Source of the DNA: JAZLDV01 sp045614925
GTDB taxonomy: Bacteria > Bacillota_I > Bacilli_A > Erysipelotrichales > Coprobacillaceae
Length of the DNA: 25,273 bases
Assembly (NCBI GenBank): GCA_045614925.1
Contig: JAZLDV010000128.1
Coordinates: 1 to 25,273 of the forward strand
Direction: 5' to 3'
Shown here: positions 1 through 8,493 of the stretch, in pieces
How the letters are laid out: each line of letters begins with the position of its first letter
Position numbering within the stretch: position 1 is the stretch's first letter
Translations under genes and position numbers: made by a program
The notes under the pieces: generated by a model
Told to the model about the DNA's origin: nothing
What the model saw: the letters and a program-made list of their open reading frames with translations, nothing else
Databases searched by the model: none

Positions 1-1248
1 GGACTATCAAGTGTCTTCTTAGCATTAATTTCATTGTTATGGCCTCTAGCAATTCTATATTCATTTGAATATATGGAACATGAGCATAATAAGAACAGAT
101 TCTTTATGTTTTATCTTATAACTTATGGAATTGTTATTGGGCTTGCGACAAGTGCAAATCTTATTACTTTTTATTTTATGTATGAATGTTTAACTTTAGT
201 AACGTTACCTTTAGTAACTCATCATGGAGATAATAGAAGCTTAAGAGCAGGAAGAAACTATTTTAAGTATTCTATTTTAGGTGCTTCTATGGCATTTGTA
301 GGAATGATGATTTTATATAAATATTCATCGTCTTTAGATTTTGTCTATGGAGGATCGTTATTAAAAACTATTGAAAATCAAACTATTGTTTTAGCTGGTT
401 ATATGTTAATGTTTTTTGGTTTTGGTGTCAAAGCAGCTATTTTTCCATTCCATGGATGGTTACCTCAAGCAGGTGTTGCACCTACGCCAGTAACAGCTTT
501 ATTACATGCTGTTGCAGTTGTAAAAGCAGGTGTATTTGCTTTAATGAGAGTGACATATTATTGCTTTGGATATGAGTTCTTGTCAGGAACATGGGCACAA
601 AATATTGCTTTAGCATTTGCTTGTCTGACTATTGTATTTGGTTCAACTATGGCATTAAAACAGCAACATCTTAAGAAAAGATTTGCTTATTCTACAATCT
701 CAAATCTATCTTATATTGTAGTAGGAATTGCGATGATGAGTCCTTTAGGCTTATCTGCTGCATTAGCTCATATGTTCTTTCACGGAATTATTAAAATTTG
801 TTTATTTTTCTGTGTAGGCGTTATTATGGAAAAAACACATAAAGAATATATACCAGAAATTACAGGTTATGGATTAAAAATGCCTTTTACATTTGCATGT
901 ATGACAATAGGGGCATGTGCACTGAGTGGTATTCCTTTATTTGCAGGATTTATTTCTAAATATGCTTTAGGGATTTCGGCTGTGTCACTTACTTCTTCTT
1001 GGAGTATTGTGATTATATTATGTTTATTACTTTCAGCTGTTTTAACTGCTGCTTATACATTTGAAATTGTGATTCATTCTTTTGTAGTAGATAAAGAGTT
1101 TGATATGCAATTGATTGAAGGAATTAAAGATCCAAGATGGTATATGAAATGGCCATTAGGAATTCTTTGTGTATTAATGATTGTATTTGGTGTTGCAGCA
1201 AATTCATTTATTGAATTTTTAAATATTATTGCTGCAGGATTATTATAG
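1..1248 (+). CDS. Proton-conducting antiporter-like subunit (NuoM/NuoN/MrpD family), 5' truncated
   Basis: This is an integral membrane subunit of the family shared by complex I (NuoL/M/N), Mrp antiporters and membrane-bound hydrogenases, which moves H+ or Na+ across the membrane. The reading frame is open from base 1, so the true start lies upstream and about 415 residues are visible; the TTG at 34 is not a credible start. The core is very hydrophobic. The conserved TM5 glutamate (codon 184-186, in YEC) and the TM7 lysine in GFGVKAAIFPFHGWLP (codon 430-432) are present, followed by the APTPVTALLHA stretch and a second lysine-bearing helix (KQQHLKKRFAYST). The next gene, 13 bp downstream, is a second member of the same family, which suggests a multi-subunit complex. 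The sequence does not show whether that is Mrp, a hydrogenase or a complex I-like enzyme. Confidence 0.85.
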   Translation, partial: GLSSVFLALISLLWPLAILYSFEYMEHEHNKNRFFMFYLITYGIVIGLATSANLITFYFMYECLTLVTLPLVTHHGDNRSLRAGRNYFKYSILGASMAFVGMMILYKYSSSLDFVYGGSLLKTIENQTIVLAGYMLMFFGFGVKAAIFPFHGWLPQAGVAPTPVTALLHAVAVVKAGVFALMRVTYYCFGYEFLSGTWAQNIALAFACLTIVFGSTMALKQQHLKKRFAYSTISNLSYIVVGIAMMSPLGLSAALAHMFFHGIIKICLFFCVGVIMEKTHKEYIPEITGYGLKMPFTFACMTIGACALSGIPLFAGFISKYALGISAVSLTSSWSIVIILCLLLSAVLTAAYTFEIVIHSFVVDKEFDMQLIEGIKDPRWYMKWPLGILCVLMIVFGVAANSFIEFLNIIAAGLL

Positions 1249-1261
1249 AAGGAGGAACGTT

Positions 1262-3244
1262 ATGGGAATTTTATTACTTATAGTGACTCTTTTACCAATA
1301 TTTTGTGCTTTACTTGTCTATTTACTTAAGAAAAAATCTTTTGATTTACAGGCTAAAATCTGTAATATCGTAACGATAATAGAATTTGTATTATGTACTT
1401 TATTATTGGTTTATGTTGTTTTTAGAAAAGAAATAACATTTAACTTAAATGATATATGTGGTTTTACATTGATGTTAAAAGCTGATGGATTTAGAATTCT
1501 ATATGCACTTATTGCATCATTTATGTGGATGATGACAACATTATTCAATAAAGAATATTTTTGTCATTATAAAAATAAAGTGAGATATATGTTTTTTAAC
1601 CTATTAACTGCGGCAGGTACATTTGGGGTATTCTTATCTGCTGATCTTATGACATTATTTATTTATTTTGAAATAATGTCACTTGCATCTTATGTTATGG
1701 TTGCTCATGATCAAAATGAAGAAGCCTTAAAAGCTGCAAGAACATATATAGTTGTCGCAGTAAGTGGTGGGATGATTATGCTAATGGGATTATTTATGCT
1801 TTACTCAATAACGCAGACTTTAGAAATTTCCCATTTATATGAAGCGTGTGAAAAATTAATTCACTTAGATCATACTTTAAAAACACCAATCTGGATAAGT
1901 GGAATTTTAATGCTTATTGGTTTTGGTGCAAAAGCTGGTTTATTTCCATTACATATATGGTTACCAAAAGCCCATCCTGTAGCACCTGCACCAGCCAGTG
2001 CTCTGTTATCAGGTGTTTTAACAAAGACAGGTGTTTTTGGGATGCTAATTGTGAGTATGGAAATATTTAGAGAAGATACACATTGGGCTATGCTTATTTT
2101 AATTTTAGGTGTAATTACAATGTTATTAGGAGCTTTATTAGCAGTCTTTTCTACTAACTTAAAAAGAACATTAGCATGTTCTTCTATGTCTCAGATAGGA
2201 TTTATTTCTATTGGTCTATCTATGTGTATTTTTTTAGGACATCATAATGCTTTGGCGGCTAGAGGAACAATATTGCATATGGTAAACCATTCGTTAATAA
2301 AATTATTATTGTTTATGGTTGCTGGTGTTATTTATATGAATGTTCATAAACTTGAATTAAATGATATTCAAGGTTATGGAAGAAATAAACCATTATTAAA
2401 AGGTTTATTCTTCATTGGTGCTGCTGGTATTAGTGGTATTCCTTTATTTAATGGTTATGTTTCTAAAACTTTAATTCATGAAAGTATAGTTGAATATATA
2501 GTGATTTTAGAAAAATCATCTTTCTTTACTTTAATTGAATGGTTATTTATTATAGCTGGAGGATTAACTTTAGCTTATATGACAAAATTATTTATCTGTA
2601 TATTTGTCGAAAAAAATAAAGATGAACAGTTACAGGAAAAATATGATAATCAGAAAGTTTATATGAATAAAACAAGTTCGATTGTTTTAATTATCTGTGC
2701 ATCACTTTTAATTTTAATTGGTGTTATACCAAATATAACTGCTGATTCTTTAGCAGACTTATCACAATCATTGTTACATGCAGGACATTTAGATCATTCA
2801 GTTCATTATTTTTCTATGGTTAATCTTATTGGTGGATTGAAATCTATTGCGATTGGTATTGTTGTGTATTTTGCATTTATTCGTTTATTCTTAATGAAAA
2901 ATAAACAGTATCGTTCATTATGGATAAAATGGTTAGATCTTGAAACATTATTTTATGGGCCACTTATGCAGCATGTATTACCGTTTTTAGGAGCATTTAT
3001 ATGCAGAGTAATTGCGAGTATTCCAGAATTCTTATTAATGATTTTAAATAAGACAATATTTAAAAAGACTGAAATACCTAAAGTTATTGAAGATGATTTA
3101 AAACCAGGTGAGTTACAGGTATTTAAAGAACCAGTATTTGAGGATTTAGGAATTGAATCAAGTTTATCGTTTGGCTTGTTAATGGCAGGATTAGGTGTTG
3201 CTCTTGCAATGATTTATGTATTATTTTCATTTCATGTAATATAA
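1262..3244 (+). CDS. Proton-conducting antiporter-like subunit (NuoL/MrpA/HyfB family)
   Basis: This second, longer antiporter-like subunit (660 aa) is expected to form an ion channel in the same membrane complex as the preceding gene. I chose the ATG at 1262 because AGGAGG lies at 1250-1255 with correct spacing; the frame is open further upstream but would overlap the previous gene without a ribosome binding site. The TM5 glutamate (E137, in YFEIMS) and TM7 lysine (K224, in GFGAKAGLFPLHIWLPKAH) are kept, as is the helix FSTNLKRTLACSSMSQ. The C-terminal part (about residues 560-660) has a soluble acidic segment (EDDLKPGELQVF) and a last membrane helix, as in NuoL/HyfB-type subunits with extra C-terminal helices. 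It is the last gene of the operon and is followed by a terminator. The family is certain; the complex is not. Confidence 0.88.
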   Translation: MGILLLIVTLLPIFCALLVYLLKKKSFDLQAKICNIVTIIEFVLCTLLLVYVVFRKEITFNLNDICGFTLMLKADGFRILYALIASFMWMMTTLFNKEYFCHYKNKVRYMFFNLLTAAGTFGVFLSADLMTLFIYFEIMSLASYVMVAHDQNEEALKAARTYIVVAVSGGMIMLMGLFMLYSITQTLEISHLYEACEKLIHLDHTLKTPIWISGILMLIGFGAKAGLFPLHIWLPKAHPVAPAPASALLSGVLTKTGVFGMLIVSMEIFREDTHWAMLILILGVITMLLGALLAVFSTNLKRTLACSSMSQIGFISIGLSMCIFLGHHNALAARGTILHMVNHSLIKLLLFMVAGVIYMNVHKLELNDIQGYGRNKPLLKGLFFIGAAGISGIPLFNGYVSKTLIHESIVEYIVILEKSSFFTLIEWLFIIAGGLTLAYMTKLFICIFVEKNKDEQLQEKYDNQKVYMNKTSSIVLIICASLLILIGVIPNITADSLADLSQSLLHAGHLDHSVHYFSMVNLIGGLKSIAIGIVVYFAFIRLFLMKNKQYRSLWIKWLDLETLFYGPLMQHVLPFLGAFICRVIASIPEFLLMILNKTIFKKTEIPKVIEDDLKPGELQVFKEPVFEDLGIESSLSFGLLMAGLGVALAMIYVLFSFHVI

Positions 3245-3246
3245 AA

Positions 3247-3275
3247 ATATCACTTCATATGAAGTGATATTTTTT
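3247..3275. terminator. Bidirectional intrinsic terminator
   Basis: AATATCACTTC and its complement GAAGTGATATT flank a 2-4 base centre and are followed by a run of T on the plus strand and, read in reverse, a T run on the minus strand. It lies just after the antiporter gene and abuts the 3' end of the convergent gene at 3275, so it probably serves both. Confidence 0.85.
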
Positions 3276-3577
3276 TAGTTCCATAATGTGAAATCAAGAT
3301 AATAAATTAATGGATCAAACATTTTTGTGTTAAATCCATAACAGCTGCACTGATCATAATCTCCATCCCAGTCATTATTAAGTTTATCTAATAAAGAAGG
3401 AACATCATCTTCATTAATATCCATTGTGATATAAAAATCAATGGCATTTTTTACATGAGGACAATCTCTTGATGCAGAAATAGAAAAATCAGGACAAATT
3501 TGTAAAAAATGATTTTTAACAGCTTCTTCATCATTTTTATCTGAACTAGATACAATAACATATAATCTTGCTAACAT
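3275..3577 (-). CDS. Hypothetical protein, 100 aa
   Basis: I do not recognise this protein. The start is the ATG at 3577 (MLARLYVIV), preceded by GAGGTG five bases upstream; a TTG five codons earlier would overlap that site and is less likely. The predicted protein is soluble and acidic, with an N-terminal beta-strand-like segment (ARLYVIVSSS), a middle CPHVKNAIDFYITMDI stretch, and a C-terminal region with three cysteines and the motif DWDGDYDQCSCYGFNT. There is no signal peptide and no membrane segment. A well-formed promoter (TTAACA, 17 bp, TAAAAT) lies upstream on the minus strand and a terminator follows, so it is probably a monocistronic, really expressed gene. It is divergent from the phosphatase-MATE operon but nothing links their functions. 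Confidence 0.7.
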   Translation of the reverse strand: MLARLYVIVSSSDKNDEEAVKNHFLQICPDFSISASRDCPHVKNAIDFYITMDINEDDVPSLLDKLNNDWDGDYDQCSCYGFNTKMFDPLIYYLDFTLWN

Positions 3578-3596
3578 ATAAACACCTCGCAATCTT

Positions 3597-3625
3597 ATTT
3601 TAACATAAATGTGATAGTCTGTTAA
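3597..3625 (-). promoter_or_regulatory. Predicted sigma-A promoter of the 100-aa unknown gene
   Basis: Read on the minus strand: -35 TTAACA (complement of 3620-3625), a 17 bp spacer, and -10 TAAAAT (complement of 3597-3602) with an upstream TGT giving an extended -10. Confidence 0.5.
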
Positions 3626-3679
3626 ATAACTAAAATCAATTTCATTGTTATCTGTTAGATGATGTTCATTTTGATATTA

Positions 3680-3708
3680 TTGAAAATAGTTATTTTTCTT
3701 GTTATAAT
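3680..3708 (+). promoter_or_regulatory. Predicted sigma-A promoter of the phosphatase-MATE-GTPase operon
   Basis: -35 TTGAAA at 3680-3685, a 17 bp spacer, and a perfect -10 TATAAT at 3703-3708 with an extended TGT just before it. The transcript would start near 3715 with a leader of about 32 bases. The rest of the 170 bp intergenic region holds only the divergent promoter. Confidence 0.7.
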
Positions 3709-3746
3709 AAATAGTATCTATAAATGTGTAAGAAAAGAGGTGGACT

Positions 3747-4559
3747 ATGATACAGGAAGTGAAATTTAATAATAAAAATATTAATAATTTTAGAGACTTT
3801 GGTGGATATATGACAGACTCTAAAAAAAGAGTTAAATCTAACATCTTTTATCGTAGTGGTGCTTTAGCTTATATTGATAACAAAGAAGATTTAGAAATCT
3901 TTAAGTCTTTAAATATTAATACAATTATTGATTTAAGAAGTGAAGAAGAAAAAAGCGAATTACCAGATCCTGATTTTGGTATTCGTCATTATGAAATATG
4001 TGGGATTGTGGCTGAAAATGGAGATGAACTTAATTTTAGTCCTAAACAGATATTATCATTATCAAGAATTAAATATTTGAATTTTAAAAATAAAAAATCT
4101 TTATTTGATTCTTATTTTACATATTTTTATACACGTTTATTATTTAATAATAAAGCAATTCAGCTTTATTTTGATGAATTATTAAATCATCATGTGCCTA
4201 TACTTATTCATTGCAGTGCAGGAAAAGATAGAACAGGATTCTTTGCAGCATTGTTATTATTAACATTAGGTGTAGATGTACAAAGTGTAAAAATTGATTA
4301 TTTAAATAGTACTTTTTATAGAAAAGATAATATTCAATATTATTTTGAAAAATATAAAACTCTTATTCGTATTTGTCCTCCTATAAAAAGAATTTTTTAT
4401 CTGACTCAAGGTGTTATAGGGGAAAGCTTTGATTTATTTATGGATCTTATTTATGATAAATATGATGATTTCTATACTTATATTAAAGAAGAATATGGAA
4501 TAGATGAGGAAAAAGTTAAAAAACTAAAAGAGATGTATCTTGAAGATGTGAACGCATAA
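3747..4559 (+). CDS. Tyrosine-protein phosphatase-like protein (Y_phosphatase3 / DSP fold)
   Basis: This is a cysteine-dependent phosphatase of the bacterial tyrosine/lipid phosphatase type (Pfam Y_phosphatase3), 270 aa. The active-site loop HCSAGKDRTG has the complete CX5R signature, with nucleophile C156 and R162. The usual N-terminal family landmarks are present: NFRDFGG (residues 14-20), FYRSG (34-38) and IDLRSEEE (61-68), the last probably supplying the general-acid region. No signal peptide or membrane helix is evident, so it should act in the cytoplasm. The ATG at 3747 follows AGAGGTGG with good spacing. It is the first gene of a four-gene operon whose other members are an exporter, a ribosome-acting GTPase and a small membrane protein. 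Substrates could be phosphotyrosine proteins, phosphoinositide-like lipids or nucleotides; the sequence does not decide. Confidence 0.85.
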   Translation: MIQEVKFNNKNINNFRDFGGYMTDSKKRVKSNIFYRSGALAYIDNKEDLEIFKSLNINTIIDLRSEEEKSELPDPDFGIRHYEICGIVAENGDELNFSPKQILSLSRIKYLNFKNKKSLFDSYFTYFYTRLLFNNKAIQLYFDELLNHHVPILIHCSAGKDRTGFFAALLLLTLGVDVQSVKIDYLNSTFYRKDNIQYYFEKYKTLIRICPPIKRIFYLTQGVIGESFDLFMDLIYDKYDDFYTYIKEEYGIDEEKVKKLKEMYLEDVNA

Positions 4560-4574
4560 GCGTTCACTTTTGTT
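4548..4574 (+). terminator. Hairpin with short T tract at the phosphatase-MATE junction, possible attenuator
   Basis: GTGAACGC (4548-4555) and GCGTTCAC (4560-4567) form a perfect 8 bp stem around loop ATAA, which includes the phosphatase stop codon TAA. TTTTGTT follows. It looks like a weak terminator or processing site inside the operon, 14 bases before the MATE start. Confidence 0.55.
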
Positions 4575-4588
4575 AAGGAGGTCTTATT

Positions 4589-5932
4589 ATGTCAAAGTCA
4601 GTTAATTTGCTAGAAGGAACAATCTGGAAACAGATATTATATTTCTTTTTTCCTATATTAGTAGGAACATTTTTTCAGCAGTTATACAATACAGTCGATA
4701 CGATTATTGTAGGACAGTATTTAGGAACGCATGCACTAGCAGCAGTAGGGTCAACAGGAAATCTTTCTAATCTGATTATTAATTTCTTTGTTGGTTTATC
4801 TTCTGGTGCAAGTGTTGTTATTTCTCATTATTATGGTGCTAAAGAATATAAACATGTATCGTCATGTGTACATACAGGAATTGCATTAGCTTTTATTAGT
4901 GGAATCATAATGATGGTTTTTGGATTTTTATTTTCTAAGCAATGTTTATTTGCTATAGGAGTTCCTAGTGACATCATAAATGATGCTTCTTTATATATGA
5001 AAATATTCTTTTTATCTATGGTTCCTGGATGTGTTTACAATATTGGTGCAGGAATCTTAAGAGCAATTGGTGATTCAAAAACACCATTATATTACTTAAT
5101 TGTATGTAGTATTATTAATGTTGTGTTTGATTATATTTTTATTGTTCCTATTCCTTTAGGAATTGGTGGGGCAGCACTTGCAACAACATTAGCACAATGT
5201 GTATGTGCTGTTCTTGTTGTTTTAAAATTAATAAGAAGTCAGGATTGTTATAAACTTGTATTGAGAAATATAAAAATCCATACATATATTTTAAAAAGAA
5301 TTATTAAGATTGGTGTTCCTGCGGGAATTCAGTCTAATATGTATGCTTTTGCAAATATTATTTTACAATCACGTATTAATCTGTTTGGAACAACTATTAT
5401 TGCTGCCTGGTCAGTATTTGGCAAAATAGACTCATTATATTGGATGATTTCAGGTGCATTCGGTGTGGCGATTACGACTTTTGTAGGTCAGAATTATGGT
5501 GCACGTTTATACAAGAGAGTAAAAAAAGGTGTTTTAAGTGCACTGATTATGAATATGTCTGTTGCATTTATTTATAGTTTTGTTATGTATAATTTTGGAC
5601 AATATATTTGTTATATATTTTCTGATGACAATGCATTAATTCTTGAATGTGTTCAGATGATAAAATTCTTATCACCATTTTACTTTACATTTGTATGTGT
5701 AGAAATTTTCACAGGAACTATGCGTGCATGTGGAGAATCATTTAAACCTATGCTTGTTACATGTTTAGGAATCTGTGTTCTTAGAGTTGCATGGGTATTA
5801 TGTGTTTCTGTTCATTATGAATCTTTTAGTATGATTATGGTGTCTTATCCTATTACATGGATTACTACATCATTATTGTTTATTTTATATTATATGTATT
5901 TTAAAAAGAAAAAATTGAAGGAGAATATATGA
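4589..5932 (+). CDS. MATE family multidrug/cation antiporter
   Basis: This is a multidrug and toxin extrusion (MATE) transporter that exports drugs or metabolites in exchange for Na+ or H+, 447 aa, the usual length, with about 12 hydrophobic helices. The N-terminal family signature is clear: FFFPILVGTFFQQLYNTVDTI followed by GQYLGTHALAAVGSTGN (about residues 18-58). The second half repeats the pattern with KIGVPAGIQS and WSVFGKIDSLYW...FVGQNYGA. The start ATG follows AAGGAGG at 4575-4581. Its stop overlaps the start of the next gene by 4 bp (ATGA), so exporter and GTPase-ribonuclease fusion are probably translationally coupled. That pairing suggests both act on a common compound, probably one that hits the ribosome, but this is inference. 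The exact MATE subfamily (NorM or DinF-like) is not determined. Confidence 0.92.
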   Translation: MSKSVNLLEGTIWKQILYFFFPILVGTFFQQLYNTVDTIIVGQYLGTHALAAVGSTGNLSNLIINFFVGLSSGASVVISHYYGAKEYKHVSSCVHTGIALAFISGIIMMVFGFLFSKQCLFAIGVPSDIINDASLYMKIFFLSMVPGCVYNIGAGILRAIGDSKTPLYYLIVCSIINVVFDYIFIVPIPLGIGGAALATTLAQCVCAVLVVLKLIRSQDCYKLVLRNIKIHTYILKRIIKIGVPAGIQSNMYAFANIILQSRINLFGTTIIAAWSVFGKIDSLYWMISGAFGVAITTFVGQNYGARLYKRVKKGVLSALIMNMSVAFIYSFVMYNFGQYICYIFSDDNALILECVQMIKFLSPFYFTFVCVEIFTGTMRACGESFKPMLVTCLGICVLRVAWVLCVSVHYESFSMIMVSYPITWITTSLLFILYYMYFKKKKLKENI

Positions 5933-8493
5933 AAAAGATTGTAATTGGTATTCTTGCTCATGTTGATGCAGGAAAAACAACATTATCTGAGAGTATGCTT
6001 TATTTAAGTGGTCAGATACGTAAATTAGGGCGTGTTGATCATAAAGATGCTTTTTTAGATTATAACAGTTTAGAAAGAGATCGTGGAATTACAATCTTTT
6101 CTAAACAAGCTATTATTACACATAAAGATGTTGAATTCACATTAATTGATACTCCAGGTCATAGTGATTTTTCTGCAGAGATGGAAAGAACATTACAAAT
6201 TCTAGATTATGCTATTGTTGTAATTAATGGAATGGATGGTATACAGTCTCATAGTGAAACAATATGGAAATTATTGAATCATTATAATATTCCAACATTT
6301 TTATTTATTAATAAAATGGATTTAACACCTTATAGTAAAGATGAATTATATGAATCTATTCAAAAACAATTAAGTGAACATTGTATTGATTTTGAATCAG
6401 AAGATTTATTTGAAAATATTGCATTATGTGATGAAAAAGTATTAGAACAGTTCTTAGAACATGGTGAAGTTGATATTCATACAATACAGACTATGATACA
6501 ATCTAGAAAAATATTTCCATGTTTCTTTGGATCTGCTTTAAAACAAATAGGAGTAGAACAATTCTTGGATGCATTAAATATGTATACACTTCAAAAAGAT
6601 TATCCAGAAATTATGGGTGCAAAAGTATTTAAGATTACTCATGATGAAAATAATCATCCTTTAGTTCATGTGAAAGTGACTGGAGGAGAATTAAAAGTTA
6701 AACAATTAATTAATGAAGAAAAAATTGATCAGATTCGATTATATTCTGGTTTAAAATATGAATTAGCACAAAGTGTAAGTGCTGGAAGTGTCTGTGCATT
6801 AAAAGGAATTAAAGAATTAAAAGTGGGGGATGTCTTAGGATATGAAAAAGAAATGACACCACCTGTGTTATCTTCTTATATGAATTATAGGGTTATCTTT
6901 GATCCAAAAACTGATTTATCAAAGATGATTAAAAATTTAGAACAATTATCTAAAGAAGATCCTACTTTACAATTAAAATATGATGAAAATTCTAAAGAAG
7001 TAAGAATTCAATTGATGGGAGATATCCAGATTGAAGTCTTTAAACATATGTTTTTTGAAAGATTTAATGAAAATATTTCATTTGATCAAGGTAAAATCTT
7101 ATATAAAGAAACAATTAAAGAAACAATAGAAGGTGTTGGGCATTTTGAACCATTAAGACACTATGCTGAAGTTCACTTATTGTTAGAACCATTACCATTA
7201 GGAAGTGGTCTGGTATTTAAATGTGATGTTAAAGAAGATGCATTATCTAAAAACTGGCAAAGACTTATCATGACACATTTACAGGAAAAAACACATATAG
7301 GTGTTTTAACAGGATCTCCAATTACTGATATGAGAATTTCTTTAATTGCAGGAAGGGCACATATTAAACATACTGAAGGTGGAGATTTCAGACAGGCAAC
7401 CTATCGTGCAGTTCGTCATGGTTTATCAAGAGCTGAATCTGTCCTGTTAGAACCATACTATCAGTTTGAATTACATATTCCATCTTCCACATTAAGTCGC
7501 GCTTTATTTGATATTGAAGAAATGAAGGGTAGTGTGACAATACCAGAAGATATGACTAGTGATATTCTTGTTTTAAAAGGAACAGCCCCTGTTTCTAAAA
7601 TGCAGAATTATCAAAGTGAAGTTATTTCATATACAAGAGGAAAAGGTAAGCTGATAGCTCAATTAGATGGGTATCGTCCATGTATGAATAGTGATGAAGT
7701 TATTGATGAAATAGGTTATGATGCTTCTAGTGATTTAGAAAATCCTTGTGGTTCAATATTCTGTACACATGGAGCAGGATTTTATGTGAGTAGTGAAGAA
7801 GTAGAAAATTATATGCATATTCCATATCGTACTTCTAAACAAAGAGAATCTACATATCATTATCATTATTCATCAGATTTAAGTGAAGACGATGAATTAG
7901 AAGCAATATTTGAAAAAACATATGGAAAAATAGAACGAAAAACAGCAACACAGTTAGGTTATAGAGCACCTGATGTGACACATGTAGATGTAAAACCTAT
8001 AAAACCAACATGTTTATTAGTTGATGGTTATAATGTAATTCATGCATGGGATGATTTAAGAGAACTAGCAAAAGATAATTTAGAAGGTGCCAGACATAGA
8101 TTAATGGATATGATGTGTAATTATCAGGGATATAAAAAATGTCTATTAATACTTGTATTTGATGCTTATAAAGTAAAAGGAAATATAGGAACGGATTATC
8201 CATATCATAATATTCATGTTGTTTATACGAAAGAAGCACAGACTGCTGATATGTATATTGAAAGAGCAACTCATCAATTAGCTAAAGAATATAATGTTGT
8301 TGTTGCAACATCTGATGCTTTAGAACAATTGATTACTTACGGTGCTGGTGCGACTCGTATGTCATCTAGAGAATTAAAGATTGATCTTGACTATATTAAT
8401 AAAGAAGGACAAAAAGAATATAGTCGTAAACAGAAAGTCGTTAAAAATACTTTATTAGAAGATGTAAAATATTATAGAAAAGAGGAAGACTAA
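5929..8493 (+). CDS. Tet(M)-like ribosome-associated translational GTPase fused to a YacP/Rae1 NYN endoribonuclease domain
   Basis: This is an 854 aa protein; Tet(M)-type proteins are about 640 aa. Residues 1 to about 640 resemble ribosomal protection proteins and EF-G: G1 AHVDAGKT (10-17), G2 ERDRGIT (49-55), G3 DTPGH (74-78), G4 NKMD (128-131), G5 GSAL (201-204), then domains II-V including LLEPYYQF. Residues about 694-850 match the NYN domain of B. subtilis YacP (Rae1), which cleaves mRNA in the ribosomal A site: LLVDGYNVIHAW (D699), LVFDAYKVKG (D745), TKEAQTADMYIE (D774), VVATSDALEQ (D796) and MSSRELK. The acidic residues expected for catalysis are kept. A charged linker (about 645-693) joins the two halves. 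Where Tet(M) has the tetracycline-displacing YSPVST loop, this protein has HIKHTEGGDF (478-487). Start and stop overlap the flanking genes, indicating tight coupling. Automated annotation as a tetracycline-resistance protein would be doubtful. Confidence 0.9.
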   Translation: MKKIVIGILAHVDAGKTTLSESMLYLSGQIRKLGRVDHKDAFLDYNSLERDRGITIFSKQAIITHKDVEFTLIDTPGHSDFSAEMERTLQILDYAIVVINGMDGIQSHSETIWKLLNHYNIPTFLFINKMDLTPYSKDELYESIQKQLSEHCIDFESEDLFENIALCDEKVLEQFLEHGEVDIHTIQTMIQSRKIFPCFFGSALKQIGVEQFLDALNMYTLQKDYPEIMGAKVFKITHDENNHPLVHVKVTGGELKVKQLINEEKIDQIRLYSGLKYELAQSVSAGSVCALKGIKELKVGDVLGYEKEMTPPVLSSYMNYRVIFDPKTDLSKMIKNLEQLSKEDPTLQLKYDENSKEVRIQLMGDIQIEVFKHMFFERFNENISFDQGKILYKETIKETIEGVGHFEPLRHYAEVHLLLEPLPLGSGLVFKCDVKEDALSKNWQRLIMTHLQEKTHIGVLTGSPITDMRISLIAGRAHIKHTEGGDFRQATYRAVRHGLSRAESVLLEPYYQFELHIPSSTLSRALFDIEEMKGSVTIPEDMTSDILVLKGTAPVSKMQNYQSEVISYTRGKGKLIAQLDGYRPCMNSDEVIDEIGYDASSDLENPCGSIFCTHGAGFYVSSEEVENYMHIPYRTSKQRESTYHYHYSSDLSEDDELEAIFEKTYGKIERKTATQLGYRAPDVTHVDVKPIKPTCLLVDGYNVIHAWDDLRELAKDNLEGARHRLMDMMCNYQGYKKCLLILVFDAYKVKGNIGTDYPYHNIHVVYTKEAQTADMYIERATHQLAKEYNVVVATSDALEQLITYGAGATRMSSRELKIDLDYINKEGQKEYSRKQKVVKNTLLEDVKYYRKEED

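Noticed and set aside
5929..7850. Straight call of tetracycline resistance protein Tet(M)/Tet(W)
   Set aside because: The key domain IV loop differs and the protein has an additional ribonuclease domain; resistance is not supported by sequence alone.
7997..8269. Minus-strand open frame of 90 codons inside the GTPase-ribonuclease gene
   Set aside because: It lies wholly opposite the NYN domain, has no ribosome binding site and its composition is what is expected from the antisense of AT-rich coding DNA.
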